A DNA stretch of 64,000 nt from Teratosphaeria epicoccoides. Its lineage: Eukaryota; Ascomycota; Dothideomycetes; Mycosphaerellales; Teratosphaeriaceae. Each line of letters opens with the position of its first letter. Within the stretch, counting starts at the first letter, position 1. The notes under the pieces were generated by a model. That model made no database searches, was not told the DNA's origin, and saw only the letters and a program-made list of their open reading frames with translations. The stretch lies in the NCBI GenBank assembly GCA_021401465.1, contig JADDMT010000009.1:469122-533121 (forward strand), given 5' to 3'. The translations under genes were made by a program, and so were the position numbers. Positions 9,950 through 19,043 of the stretch are shown piece by piece.

Positions 9950-11551
9950 TCAAACACCCACGCATTCGTAAAAGTCTCTCACACCCTGCCTCAAGCCCTG
10001 CTCAAACTCCCAAACAAACTTACCACCCTGACCACTCTCCCTCAACCGTTTCAATACCCACAGATCAAGCATGCCAATCTTGTCACCTCCCTCCAAGCCA
10101 GCCTGATTCCTCGCCCCAAAGAATGACATGGCATCATTGAAACCGACATCCCATCCCTGCTCAAAGCGCCAATGCTCATACTGCCCGGGGTGATTGCTGT
10201 CCCAGTAATGTGTGTGCGAGCCAACGGTATGCTGTTTACGCTGCTGTTGATGTTCCTGAGCGTTCTGAATGCGGCCTTCAATGTCCTGAGCTGAAAGAGT
10301 AAGGCCCGGCGGTGGCACAATTGCGCCTTGCTCTGTCATTTGGCGGAAACCCCACTCGCCGCCCGGCATCCAGTCCATCCGGGACGTCCAGAAGAAGCTG
10401 CCACCGGCTCTTGACTGGAATAGCTGGGATTGTGCATTGCCGAGCTGGCGCACCAGATCTTCCTTCGGGGCGCCACCACCTTTAGCCCACGACGGCTCAC
10501 CAAGCACACAACTGTATTCACCGACAATCACCTGAGCGGCACCGCGGTCCACTACGCTGCCATCCTTCCCGTTAAGCCCAGAGAACTTGCCTGGAACCTC
10601 TGAGATGATCTGCTGAGGCGACTTGGAGTTGTCATCACCGCCAAAGCAGAAGTATACGTGCGTGTCAATAACCACCGGATTAACCTGACCATAACGAAGC
10701 GAATTCCTGCTCTGACTCCAGCTGATACCCTTATCAAGTTGCCAGGCATCTGAGACGTATATCGGCATTGCCGGATCGATCTTCACCAGCTCGCACAGCA
10801 CCGCATCATACCAGTCAAACATGCCTTTGGCATCCCGCTCCGCCTCATTGATGATCTGGATGCCAGCTACTCCGTCCATGTTGCGAGCCTGCTGCGCGAT
10901 GAAGCACAAGCATCTGACTGCCAGATCACGATTACTCCTCGAGCTCCATAGATCGGCCTTCTTGAAGTCGGTGCCGGAATGATCCTGAGGGTTGGCGCCA
11001 CCAGGTAAACCATGAAGATCAATCAAAATGCCAATCCCTCTCTGATGACATCGCTGCGCCAATTCTTTGACGACCTGCCATGCATTCTGATAAACGCCTG
11101 CCACATGCTTGAACGGAGTACCCTCGCAATAAGGCGGTCCCAGGTCCCAGTACCCTATGGGCAACCTCACGGTCGTACATTTCGCCACATCTCTCAGCCA
11201 ATCCAGGTCATCATCACCGACATACTCCCGCCAATGCTGCTCATGCCTCTGCCTGGCAGCGTCAAGACCCTCATGCTCCACTCTGGTCTCAACCGCTGAG
11301 AGCTCACTGCTACCATCGACCTTTTCATGAAACATGCAACCAGTCAACCACTTTTCGAGCACAAACACACTTCCGAGATTGGCTCCGTGGTGATAACGGT
11401 ATCTTGTTACATCGACTGATGTAGGCGCCTGGATTTGCGATGGATGGTCTCCAACCTCTTGAATTGGTTGCTGTTGCTGTTGACCAGGCAATCCACCGCC
11501 AGAGCGATGCTCGTCAATGGCTGATCTCGCTTTGTCGAAGAATTTTCTCAT
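9950..11551 (-). CDS. Glycoside hydrolase family 5 (exo-beta-1,3-glucanase-like), intracellular
   Basis: A single-exon 533-residue ORF starting at the ATG at 11551. GH5 features seen: ANLGSVFVLEKWL near residue 58, YVGDDDLDWL, VRLPIGYWDLGP, GIGILIDLHGLPGGANPQDHSG (the family's LHxxPGxQN-like strand), IQIINEAERD with the expected acid/base Glu at about 233, THVYFCFGG, and VIVGEYSC with the nucleophile Glu at about 345. There is no N-terminal signal peptide (MRKFFDKARSAIDEHRSGGG) and a Gln run near 25, so it is probably cytosolic, like yeast YBR056W-type glucosidases rather than secreted Exg1. The substrate (beta-1,3-glucan or a glycolipid such as sterylglucoside) cannot be decided from sequence alone. 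Codon use matches its neighbours. Confidence 0.82.
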   Translation of the reverse strand: MRKFFDKARSAIDEHRSGGGLPGQQQQQPIQEVGDHPSQIQAPTSVDVTRYRYHHGANLGSVFVLEKWLTGCMFHEKVDGSSELSAVETRVEHEGLDAARQRHEQHWREYVGDDDLDWLRDVAKCTTVRLPIGYWDLGPPYCEGTPFKHVAGVYQNAWQVVKELAQRCHQRGIGILIDLHGLPGGANPQDHSGTDFKKADLWSSRSNRDLAVRCLCFIAQQARNMDGVAGIQIINEAERDAKGMFDWYDAVLCELVKIDPAMPIYVSDAWQLDKGISWSQSRNSLRYGQVNPVVIDTHVYFCFGGDDNSKSPQQIISEVPGKFSGLNGKDGSVVDRGAAQVIVGEYSCVLGEPSWAKGGGAPKEDLVRQLGNAQSQLFQSRAGGSFFWTSRMDWMPGGEWGFRQMTEQGAIVPPPGLTLSAQDIEGRIQNAQEHQQQRKQHTVGSHTHYWDSNHPGQYEHWRFEQGWDVGFNDAMSFFGARNQAGLEGGDKIGMLDLWVLKRLRESGQGGKFVWEFEQGLRQGVRDFYECVGV

Positions 11552-11784
11552 TGTGGCTCGACACTCGGGATCCTGCTATATCTTCCGGGCGAGGAGGTAC
11601 ACGAAGATCGCTATGAAAATGAAAGAAATACTGTAGGATGAGTTGGAATGCCACATGTCGTAGAAAAGAGGTATAGGTTAGTCAATTGGCAGGTTTGATG
11701 GAGCTGAGCCAATAATGACGTGGGCCGGGGCGCGTCGTAGCCTGTCCAGCGTACATCAGGCTTGCTTGCCCGAAACCTGTGGTG

Positions 11785-11811
11785 TTATTATTATTATTAT
11801 TATTATTATTA
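11785..11811. repeat. (TTA)n microsatellite, about nine units
   Basis: A run of tta/att trinucleotides in the intergenic space between the GH5 gene and the RING gene. A minus-strand frame across it would encode poly-Asn, but I see no support that it is coding. Confidence 0.9.
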
Positions 11812-11911
11812 GAATCACGCTTGCCAGCCAGAGATCTCTCGGTGAAATCAAGCGGAATTGTACAACGGTAGGTTGGGAAGTCTCGGGCCAAGTGGCAAGC
11901 TATCTTCTGTG

Positions 11912-12457
11912 CTATGATTTGGCGGCTTGCTGCCCTGCCTGACATCTATTCATCAGTCAGCGCGCAATGCGGGATCACTCACTGCTTCGATGACATCGTC
12001 CCGGCCAACCACACAACTGACAAAAAGACGGCAGAACAGTTGTCGCAATACTTCAGTATTCCTGCTGATGAAACTTGCGCCATCATCCACAAACCCAGTC
12101 TGCTCCTTGATGGTCTCTGTGAATGTCGAATACCGTTCCGATGCCATCCACCCAGGCAAGACACCCTCCCCCAGCTAAGTTCCCATCTCCCAAACCACAC
12201 CTGAAAGGACAATTGCGCTGCCTACCACGACTGCTGAACCAGCTCGAAATGCACTTTCGGCAGAATATGTGTAAACAGTTCAGAACGAAAGGGTTGTAGC
12301 ATGGTCCATGGCAGATGCCACAATCTGCTCGCTGGCGCATCTCTTGCCCGCTTAGGGGCGGGCGGGATGGAAGATTGGCGATTCCAGCAGTGTTGATGGT
12401 GCGGACTATTCTTGCGTCTGCTGGGGGTAGGGTTGGTTGGATGCGTCTCTGAAGCAT
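11912..12457 (-). CDS. Small RING-finger protein (probable E3 ligase), 3' exon structure uncertain
   Basis: The first exon starts at the ATG at 12457. It encodes a basic N terminus and then a RING core at about 46-83: CGICHGPCYNPF, NCLHIFCRKC, SSWFSSRG..., NCPFRC, giving C-x2-C, C-x-H-x2-C-x2-C and a final cysteine pair whose spacing is one residue longer than usual. Another minus-strand frame (about 12144-11955) reads MASERYSTFTETIKEQTGF...RQLFCRLFVSCVVGRDDVIEA and looks coding, so at least one intron must join the two; I could not fix its donor and acceptor. A GTGAGT..GCTGAC..CAG intron at about 11938-11982 could lead to a stop at 11912. The gene is likely real; the end coordinates are approximate. 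The RING suggests ubiquitin transfer; partners are unknown. Confidence 0.5.
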
Positions 12458-12851
12458 GCTATCACTGCGGCAGTGTTGTGCACTGGACCGGCCAGTGGAT
12501 CGTGGTGGGGATGCGAATTCGGCTTTGCTTGTCAGTCGTGAAATGCGAACGGAATATGTGGTTGTGTACTGCCAATTGCAGGATCATATATCAATGCGAT
12601 GATGGACGAGCGACCTGTTGCTGGGAAGGCTAGACAGGATCGATGAGAGACACATTCGCACAATTCATTGTACCGTCTCTGATCTGCCGCGACAGTGGAT
12701 CGATCACATTACATCGATCTGAGACTGGATCTTATCCAGGTGCGCAGCCATCGGTGCTCAAGACAGGCAGCAGCGACAAGTCGCGCGAGCAAGGTGTCAT
12801 ATATTGATGAAGCTGTCCTTCTTTGTGATTGGGAATGGAAAGTTTCCGGTT
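12458..12851. other. Intergenic, 5' flank of RING gene
   Basis: No gene or RNA recognised. It holds the 5' flank of the minus-strand RING gene and the 3' flank of the 12852 gene. Confidence 0.4.
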
Positions 12852-14456
12852 TCAACTTCGATCAATTATGTCAAGCAATTTCATTATTCTCCTTCCACTG
12901 CTTTCAAGCACCACCTTTGCATTTTGGTCTTCAGCAACCTTCAAGCCTGTCTTCTTTCTTCCACCCCACGCCGTCTTCTCATGCCTCGCATTGACTCCTT
13001 CCGCGACTGCATATCTCAGATCTTCACCACAGACAAGTCCGCCAGTACGCCATAGTAACCGCAGTAAGTCCTCAACGAGCAGCGAGACTTTGGCATTATC
13101 CACCATTCCAGTCGAATCGGCCGGATACGGTGCGTAGTAGCGCTCAAAGTCCTTCTGAGTGAGCCTATGCTCGTCATAATGTGGCGCCGCGCTGCTGATC
13201 ATTGGTCTCAAGAGCATTTGATCGAAAGAGGACTGCTCGTGCGGTCCAAGCCATGGCTTTGCGGGACATGCGAGTTGGTGGAACACAGCCAAAGGTAGTG
13301 GGCGGATGAATTCGGTGTAAATGTCGAGGAGCGTTTCGGTGTCTAAGAATGACGTCGGATGATGGTAGCAGTACTTGAACAATGCGGCTAGCATGCGACG
13401 GCGGATTTTGATGCTGCTGATATTGCCGAGTGAACGCACGCCTGTGAGCTCATCGGTTGCTGATAAAGAGATGGAGAAATCGCTGTCCGCCGAATGCTTG
13501 CTTTTCCTCCCTCTCTTGCTCCTGCCACCGATTGTGGTTGAAGCTGTTGCTGAATCCTCCACCGCACTCTCGTCAAAGTAGTCACCGTAATCTTCCTTTT
13601 CAAGATCAAGTTTTCTCTTCTTCCCACCAAAAGATTCATCATCATTGTTCACCTTTGGTGCCTGGGTCTCGTCTCTCCAGACTTCTCCAAACTCGCCCAT
13701 CGCTTTTGGCTTGCCATCAGCAAGAATGGACCGCATGAGACGGCGCTTGTTGTTTCTGCCCTCACCTATTGAACTCAGATACGTCGCTAGTAGACCCTCA
13801 TGTACTGTGCCATCGTGAATCCGGTCACCCAGATCTGCTTCGAGGACGTCCATCATGAATTCTAAGAAATATCGCCACCGCTCCCAACGAGCTTCGTGGA
13901 CAACCGAACAGTTCAGCGCCCAGCCAAAGACAGCCCAGAAATCTTCCGCATTCTGCCAGATGGACTCCTCGTGGGCGTAGACGGAGCGAATGCTGGTTGG
14001 TGACGCTACGTCTTCATTAGGAGCGGGTTGATCAGAGTTCCTGCTTCTCGCTTGTCGTTTGTTGATCCGTTGCACTGTCCTGGGGATATACGCGAATGCT
14101 TTGCCTAGCTCTGCTTGCCGGGCGCCGACCAGGTTGCGGACGCAGTGAAGGTAACGAAAAGCATCGTCGGCCGCAGTATGCTTGTCTCTGTTAGTGGTGC
14201 GGGAGGTGAAGGCTGGATGGACAGTCAAAGTGGCTGCCAGCGCGAGGTGCTGGGGTAGTGGTGTTTGCACCGGCTTCTTAGTCTTGTTGCCAGGACTCAG
14301 AGCAGAGGAAAGGAACTGAAAGGCTGACGAGTAGAGCTGCTCTTCCAGGCAGACCGTGGCGTGGTCTAGTAGCTGATTGGGGAGAATCTTGGCCTTGCGA
14401 TACTTCACGGGCTCGCCACAGCCCTGATCCTGGCCGGATGAAGCCGCAAGATGCAT
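12852..14456 (-). CDS. Unrecognised 534-residue protein with nuclear-type basic motifs
   Basis: A single exon from the ATG at 14456 (MHLAASSGQDQ) to the stop at 12852. The N-terminal half is helical and Trp/aromatic rich (AEDFWAVFGWALNCSV, ARWERWRYFLEFMMDVLEADLGDR, about 168-215). The middle (about 255-340) is charged and disordered, with KKRKLDLEKE and GRSKRGRKSKH that could act as nuclear localisation signals and an acidic EDYGDYFDES. The C-terminal third is again folded-looking (IRRRMLAALFKYCYHHPTSFLDTETLLDIYTEFIRPLPL). No catalytic motif, zinc finger or membrane helix seen. The frame is long and uninterrupted, so the gene is real. I do not recognise the family; a chromatin or cell-cycle role would only be a guess from the basic motifs. 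It is divergent from the U1-C gene, with 285 bp between start codons. Confidence 0.75.
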   Translation of the reverse strand: MHLAASSGQDQGCGEPVKYRKAKILPNQLLDHATVCLEEQLYSSAFQFLSSALSPGNKTKKPVQTPLPQHLALAATLTVHPAFTSRTTNRDKHTAADDAFRYLHCVRNLVGARQAELGKAFAYIPRTVQRINKRQARSRNSDQPAPNEDVASPTSIRSVYAHEESIWQNAEDFWAVFGWALNCSVVHEARWERWRYFLEFMMDVLEADLGDRIHDGTVHEGLLATYLSSIGEGRNNKRRLMRSILADGKPKAMGEFGEVWRDETQAPKVNNDDESFGGKKRKLDLEKEDYGDYFDESAVEDSATASTTIGGRSKRGRKSKHSADSDFSISLSATDELTGVRSLGNISSIKIRRRMLAALFKYCYHHPTSFLDTETLLDIYTEFIRPLPLAVFHQLACPAKPWLGPHEQSSFDQMLLRPMISSAAPHYDEHRLTQKDFERYYAPYPADSTGMVDNAKVSLLVEDLLRLLWRTGGLVCGEDLRYAVAEGVNARHEKTAWGGRKKTGLKVAEDQNAKVVLESSGRRIMKLLDIIDRS

Positions 14457-14741
14457 TTTGACTGTTCCTCACTGCCATTCTACAGACAACACGAGTGGTC
14501 TTGATGAACAGGGAAGGCACGAAATGTATCAACGCGTTCGGCGCCTTATCGCATCACGCTAGGACACGCTGATAAGATCTCCGTCAATCAAATTTCTCAT
14601 TGCCATTTGATTGACCGAATTTAGAACCTCGTACGACCTCGAGCTTCACCTGTATTTTATCTCTTGTCGACAACTATCCACGCTCATCACCTGCGGACTT
14701 CAATCACGTGCCTGGAAAACCTACGAAAAGGCATCTCCAAA

Positions 14742-15412
14742 ATGCCAAAGTACTTCTGCGACTACTGCGACGTGTACCTCACCCACGATTCTATGAGTGT
14801 CCGCAAAGCCCACAACTCTGGCCGCAACCACCTCCGCAACGTCGTCGACTACTACCAGCAGATTGGACAGGAGAAAGCACAGTCCGTCATCGACTCCATC
14901 ACAAATTCGTACGCCGATGCCGGTCAAGCCGGCTCGAATCCAGTGTCGGGCATGAGCGGAGGTGCTGCGCTGGGTGGATTCGGAGGGTTTGGTATGGCGG
15001 GTGCACCGGGCATGGCACCGCCGCCGGGTGTGTCAGGGCCGGGGGTTGGAGGGCCGCCAGGTATGGGTATGCCGGGAATGCCGGGGATGCCGCCGGGGAT
15101 GCCGCCGGGGATGCCGCCGGGGATGCCACCGATGCCGTTTGGGAGAGGGATGCCGCCAATGCCTCCGGGGTTTGTCGTGCACCACCTTTGACAGCATAGG
15201 GACCCATCTTGCTGACTGTCTGTAGTTTTCCAGCGCCTCCAGCAGCTTTCCCGCCAGGTTTCAGTCCGGCGAACATGCCACCGTTCCCAGTCTCGGGCAG
15301 CGCTGGCCCACCTGCTGGTTCACCCCCAGTCATGCCACCCGGATTTCCGCCAACTGCTAGTCCGGCAAATGGACTACCTGGCATGAGTGGACCGCCTGGA
15401 GCGTCGAGATAG
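14742..15412 (+). CDS. YHC1: U1 snRNP protein C (U1-C)
   Basis: Two exons, 14742-15169 and 15226-15412, with a 56-nt intron at 15170-15225 (GTTTGT, GCTGAC, TGTAG); the spliced product is 204 residues. The start MPKYFCDYCDVYLTHDS is the diagnostic U1-C N terminus: a matrin/U1-C-type C2H2 finger with C6, C9, H24 and H30 and the basic VRKAHNSGRNH helix. The rest is Gly/Pro/Met-rich (repeated PGMPPGMPP) as in other U1-C proteins, ending GPPGASR. U1-C contacts the U1 snRNA/5' splice-site duplex and stabilises 5' splice-site recognition in the nucleus. The frame upstream of the ATG is open for 26 codons, but the conserved N terminus fixes the start. The yeast symbol is used; metazoan name SNRPC. 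Confidence 0.93.
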
Positions 15413-15843
15413 TGGTGGAGTCAATGCCCGATGATAGGATGCTGTTATTTCAGAAGTGGCAGGGCCATGAGCAGCAAAATTGTGGGACAAGTCGTTAGCG
15501 AGGCGTCTGGCGCGATACAACGTGGTAGGTTGCTCCCGTAGTTACTTGTGCTGTGGCATTCGAAGCTCAGGAAACTAAGCTGAGATTCAGAAATCAGATT
15601 AATACCCACGCCTGCTTCACCGCATGCACCGTGACAGCTCAGATCTATCATGATTCGGGCCTGAGAAGTAAGCATCCGATGCATCGGCATCAATCGGTTC
15701 TCGCGTGGAACAGTCAGCCCAATGGATGCGATTTCTCAAGGTTATCACGGATCTGACCGGACCAGGGTGAAGATCTGGGGCTCCAGTGACTCTGTTCTGA
15801 AAAGATCAAAGCCACAAATACTTCTGCTCGCGACATTTTAGCT

Positions 15844-16455
15844 ATGAACACGACTCAAGAAGCGACGAATATGGCTCAACCAAGATCGTCTAACCTCGGA
15901 AGCTTCAACTCTGTCACCAGACTTCAGCGAATCCAAGATCAGATCAAGAATCCTAAAGGTGAATTCTACTTCTCTGGACAGCTGTGGTCGGTCGGCATTG
16001 ATCTGCAGGAAATATCAGCCGTTTGCGAGGATATGTCCCAGCGAGTATATCATCTGGACAGCCGAGACAAGAATTGGGTGGAGCCAGCAGAAAGCGAGAG
16101 TATCATCAAGAAGGTACACCTTGATCTGCTGCTGCTTCTTCGGTCGCTTGAGCGTGTTGACGCCTTGATTACGCGGAGCGAGCATCAAGTTGACGGGTCG
16201 GAGCGCAACAAAAAGGCGAGATTGGCGGCAGGTGTCGGTGGAGGTTCGGCGGCAGCGGAAGGCGCGGAGGAAGTCAAGACATGTGCGGTATGCATGAAGC
16301 TATTGGGCTGGGAGATGGATGCTCTAGTGTGCGGACATATGGTCTGCGATCCTTGCTTGAAGGATGTACTGTTACAAGAGGCAGTGTGTCTGGAGTGTCA
16401 CAGTGTGCTGGAAGTGCTGGAGATGCGTATCCATCAGGTGGGTTCTGAGGGTTAG
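15844..16455 (+). CDS. Small RING-type zinc-finger protein, 203 residues
   Basis: A single exon from the ATG at 15844; a second in-frame Met (residue 10) is possible. Seen: a helical N-terminal half (SVTRLQRIQDQIKNPKGEFYF, HLDLLLLLRSLERVDALITRSEHQ), a Gly/Ala linker, then a C-terminal RING at about 146-183: CAVCMKLLGWEMDALVCGHMVCDPCLKDVLLQEAVCLEC, i.e. C-x2-C, C-x-H-x2-C-x2-C, C-x2-C. The spacing between the second and third cysteine is on the long side but within range. Likely an E3 ubiquitin ligase or a RING-mediated adaptor; no known orthologue recognised. The following 2.5 kb is gene-poor, so this may be the end of a gene cluster. Confidence 0.65.
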   Translation: MNTTQEATNMAQPRSSNLGSFNSVTRLQRIQDQIKNPKGEFYFSGQLWSVGIDLQEISAVCEDMSQRVYHLDSRDKNWVEPAESESIIKKVHLDLLLLLRSLERVDALITRSEHQVDGSERNKKARLAAGVGGGSAAAEGAEEVKTCAVCMKLLGWEMDALVCGHMVCDPCLKDVLLQEAVCLECHSVLEVLEMRIHQVGSEG

Positions 16456-17462
16456 TTTTGATGACGTTGAACTTTGAAAGGCACTCATGGGATATGTGAA
16501 TGCGACGTCGCACTTGACGCTTCATTCCCGCTTTCACATGCCAGAAAAGAACAGCTGATGTCACCATGCTTTAGATCAGATCTGTGCGCTATGCTATGGG
16601 TCACAAGTAAGTCTCGATCTCTGTTGGACAACCATCCTCCGCTCAACAACCACCAGCTAGAGAGCAGACCAGAGGAAGCAGAGACAACAAGTCGAAGAGG
16701 ACGAGGTTGCGGACTATGATTCGACACCAAGCTTGAACGGTGGTCCCAGGCCTGACGAGAGGGACGAAAGAATTAAGAAGAGGGGGCTTCCGAACGAGAA
16801 CGCCTCCATTGCATCGGATATTAAGTCGTCCAGTACAAAGTCCACACAGGCGAGGGCTAGAATATGTAATCAGGGGCCAGAGACCACGACTTCATTGGCA
16901 AGGAACATCGCTGGGTCGCAGGCCCCAGCATCGAAGCGACAAAAAAGACGTCAACGACGGCGAAGACCTCAGCCTTGTCCTTCCCCGAAGCGTGCGACCT
17001 GGCACAACAGCAAATTAAATTCAAATCTACGACTGTTAAGTCATAGCCAGACAGCCAGATCGAGGTATACAAGGCCGCTGACGCTGGGACTACGCCGAAG
17101 TTAAAACCTTTGACCACGCCAGACTCCAGAGATGTGCCCGGCATTCCCGCGCAGGCTAAAGTCAGTGGCTGAGGTCACTGCGTCAAGGCCCAGACCATCG
17201 AAGTCGTCAGATCCGCCAACACTACCACCTTGCCGATCGAAGCCGACGTCTCAGGCCACGCTGTCTCAGTCCGGCCTTTTGAGCATGGCACAGAAATCAC
17301 CATCACCAATTCGAGTAACGAAGGAGAAGCGGTCTGGTGCTGTGCACAGGATATCTGATGCCTGGCCTTTGTTCACATCAGAATCGCTGTCGCCACTGCA
17401 TCGCGCGCAGAAAGCGAAGCATTTGACCATTGGGCCTTAGGCCACTAAAGCCAGGGCGCCGG
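16456..17462. other. Gene-poor stretch with a possible decayed ORF
   Basis: No intact gene. On the plus strand, about 16950-17440 keeps one frame with protein-like composition, including QTIEVVRSANTTTLPIE and SVRPFEHGTEITITNSS, broken by TAG near 17042 and TGA near 17170. It could be a decayed gene or exons of an unrecognised one; I could not settle it. Confidence 0.25.
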
Positions 17463-18155
17463 TCAAGGGCGAAAGTCACTGTATTCTTGAGCTCGATTAG
17501 TCACAGGAAGTCGATTTGATAGATCCACAAAGCCATCCTCGAGCTCCTGACCATTGAGTTGAGAGCAGCGGAACGTCCTAACCAGCGAGTATCCAGCGCC
17601 GACAGCCGCGACAGATCGCACCCCGAGGTATCCCAGTCCCTCCACTGAAGCCCAATCTGAAAAACGGAATCAGCAGCGTTGTCTAGAGCACCACAACATT
17701 CGCAGTCGGCGGCGTACTCACCTACTCGGGGTGATTACTCCAACGGCGAGAACGGTATTACGTCGGAAGCGCTTTACCGCACGTTCCTCGCGAGTCTCTG
17801 CATTGGACCACCCTCTTAGTTGGCCCTGTGATCGTTGAGCAAAGGCAATCCCCTGTGCATTCGAGGACGAATTTCCAGCCGTACTCAGGCGCAGTGGACT
17901 GCGGTATGCCGTATCTTACGCATTGGTTCTAGGCGACAAAGATGTGTTAACGCTGTATATATATTTGTTGCACCTGAGTCATACGATGCCTTGAGAGACG
18001 CATTCCTTCATGGACTTTAATTAGCGAGGCACATTGGCCAGATTCAAGAGAGCGACGCTTACTCTGACGCCTACAGTACCTGCGTTGCAATCGATGCTAG
18101 TGACTGTGGGCACTGCTGAGAGGGCAAGCACAAACAGATTCAAGTAGAGTTGCAT
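17463..18155 (-). CDS. Candidate small secreted cysteine-containing protein, exon structure unresolved
   Basis: The minus-strand ATG at 18155 starts MQLYLNLFVLALSAVPTVTS, a textbook signal peptide, followed by IDCNAG. Downstream on the same strand there are short coding-like stretches with cysteines: ASYDSGATNIYTALTHLCRL (about 17990-17930) ending at a GTAAGA donor, ECTGDCLCSTITG...VVQCRDSRGTCGK (about 17870-17770), and a last stretch ending AQEYSDFRP with a stop at 17463, preceded by a polypyrimidine TTTTTCAG acceptor near 17660. Candidate donors (GTACTG or GTAAGC near 18080, GTAAGA near 17930, GTGAGT near 17720) exist, but no combination I tried gave one clean frame. It may be a multi-intron secreted effector-like protein or a partly decayed one. 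Confidence 0.4.
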
Positions 18156-19043
18156 GGTGGACGCTCGTGTGTTTGAGGTGCCTGCGGGGTTTCTGTTCTG
18201 GAGAGGGTGGTGGAGGCAAGACAGATCAGTGACATGCGGTCGGCAATCTTAAGACCTTTGTTGCAACACTCGTTCAAAAGATGTCTAGTGTAACGACAGT
18301 TGGCGACAAGACCCCTCACACAAAAACTGCCAACGGACGGTTCGGGAACCGACAACTTCTGCTTGTGTCGGAAGATTCCGGGCACTTAGCGAAAAGGCCT
18401 CTTGGAGATCTAGATTGCTGCTCAGAGCATCCCTCGCTCTTCGGATGAGGACTCATGAGCATACAGAGATCTCTTGGTCAGGATCCAACCGGAGCCGTAT
18501 CCTGGTGCCAGCAAGGATCTTTGATGTGACAACTGCCACGAGTGCGCGATCGATCTACTCAAGAGCACGTGCCGGAACACCCGAACCCTGCTGCAGATGA
18601 CATGGTATCGAGAGCGTGGACTACATCGAGCGCCCGTAAACGCACAAAGGACCTAGGCGCTAGTGGCAATCGTTGCCAGACTCATCGCCACCCAGGCCTG
18701 TTCATAATTGGACGTCGCTGGAAGATCGAGCTCTCAGGCGCTGCGAAAGCGAATAGTGATGTATGGAGTTCACTTTGCCAGTAAGACTGCCAGACTCGCG
18801 TGGTAGAGGAATTGTCCAAGAGCGCCGCTGCGGACCATTTAACTATTGCGCCGTCCTACGCTTCAGCTCGTCACGGCTTGAACACTGCCCATGCGTACAC
18901 AACCCTGATTCGAAGACTTCAACGCCTCAGGCTGAGGCCATTTAGCCTGGCTCTCACTTGCAAAACACCTTTCGTAGTATCATCTCAAAGAACATAGGCT
19001 CGAATTGCCTCTTGCGATCCTCAACGCCACGATTCAGAGTCGA
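18156..19043. other. Intergenic, nothing recognised
   Basis: 5' flank of the candidate secreted gene and 3' flank of the DNMT1-RFD gene. Short open frames look like chance. No RNA gene, repeat or mobile element seen. Confidence 0.35.

Noticed and set aside
11682..11945. Poly-Asn protein encoded across the (TTA)n run
   Set aside because: The frame depends on a microsatellite, and its N-terminal part overlaps the likely tail of the RING gene. No conserved segment.
14708..15384. Other-frame ORFs across the Gly/Pro/Met-rich U1-C tail
   Set aside because: Low-complexity GC-rich repeats keep several frames open; the U1-C frame has the diagnostic zinc finger.
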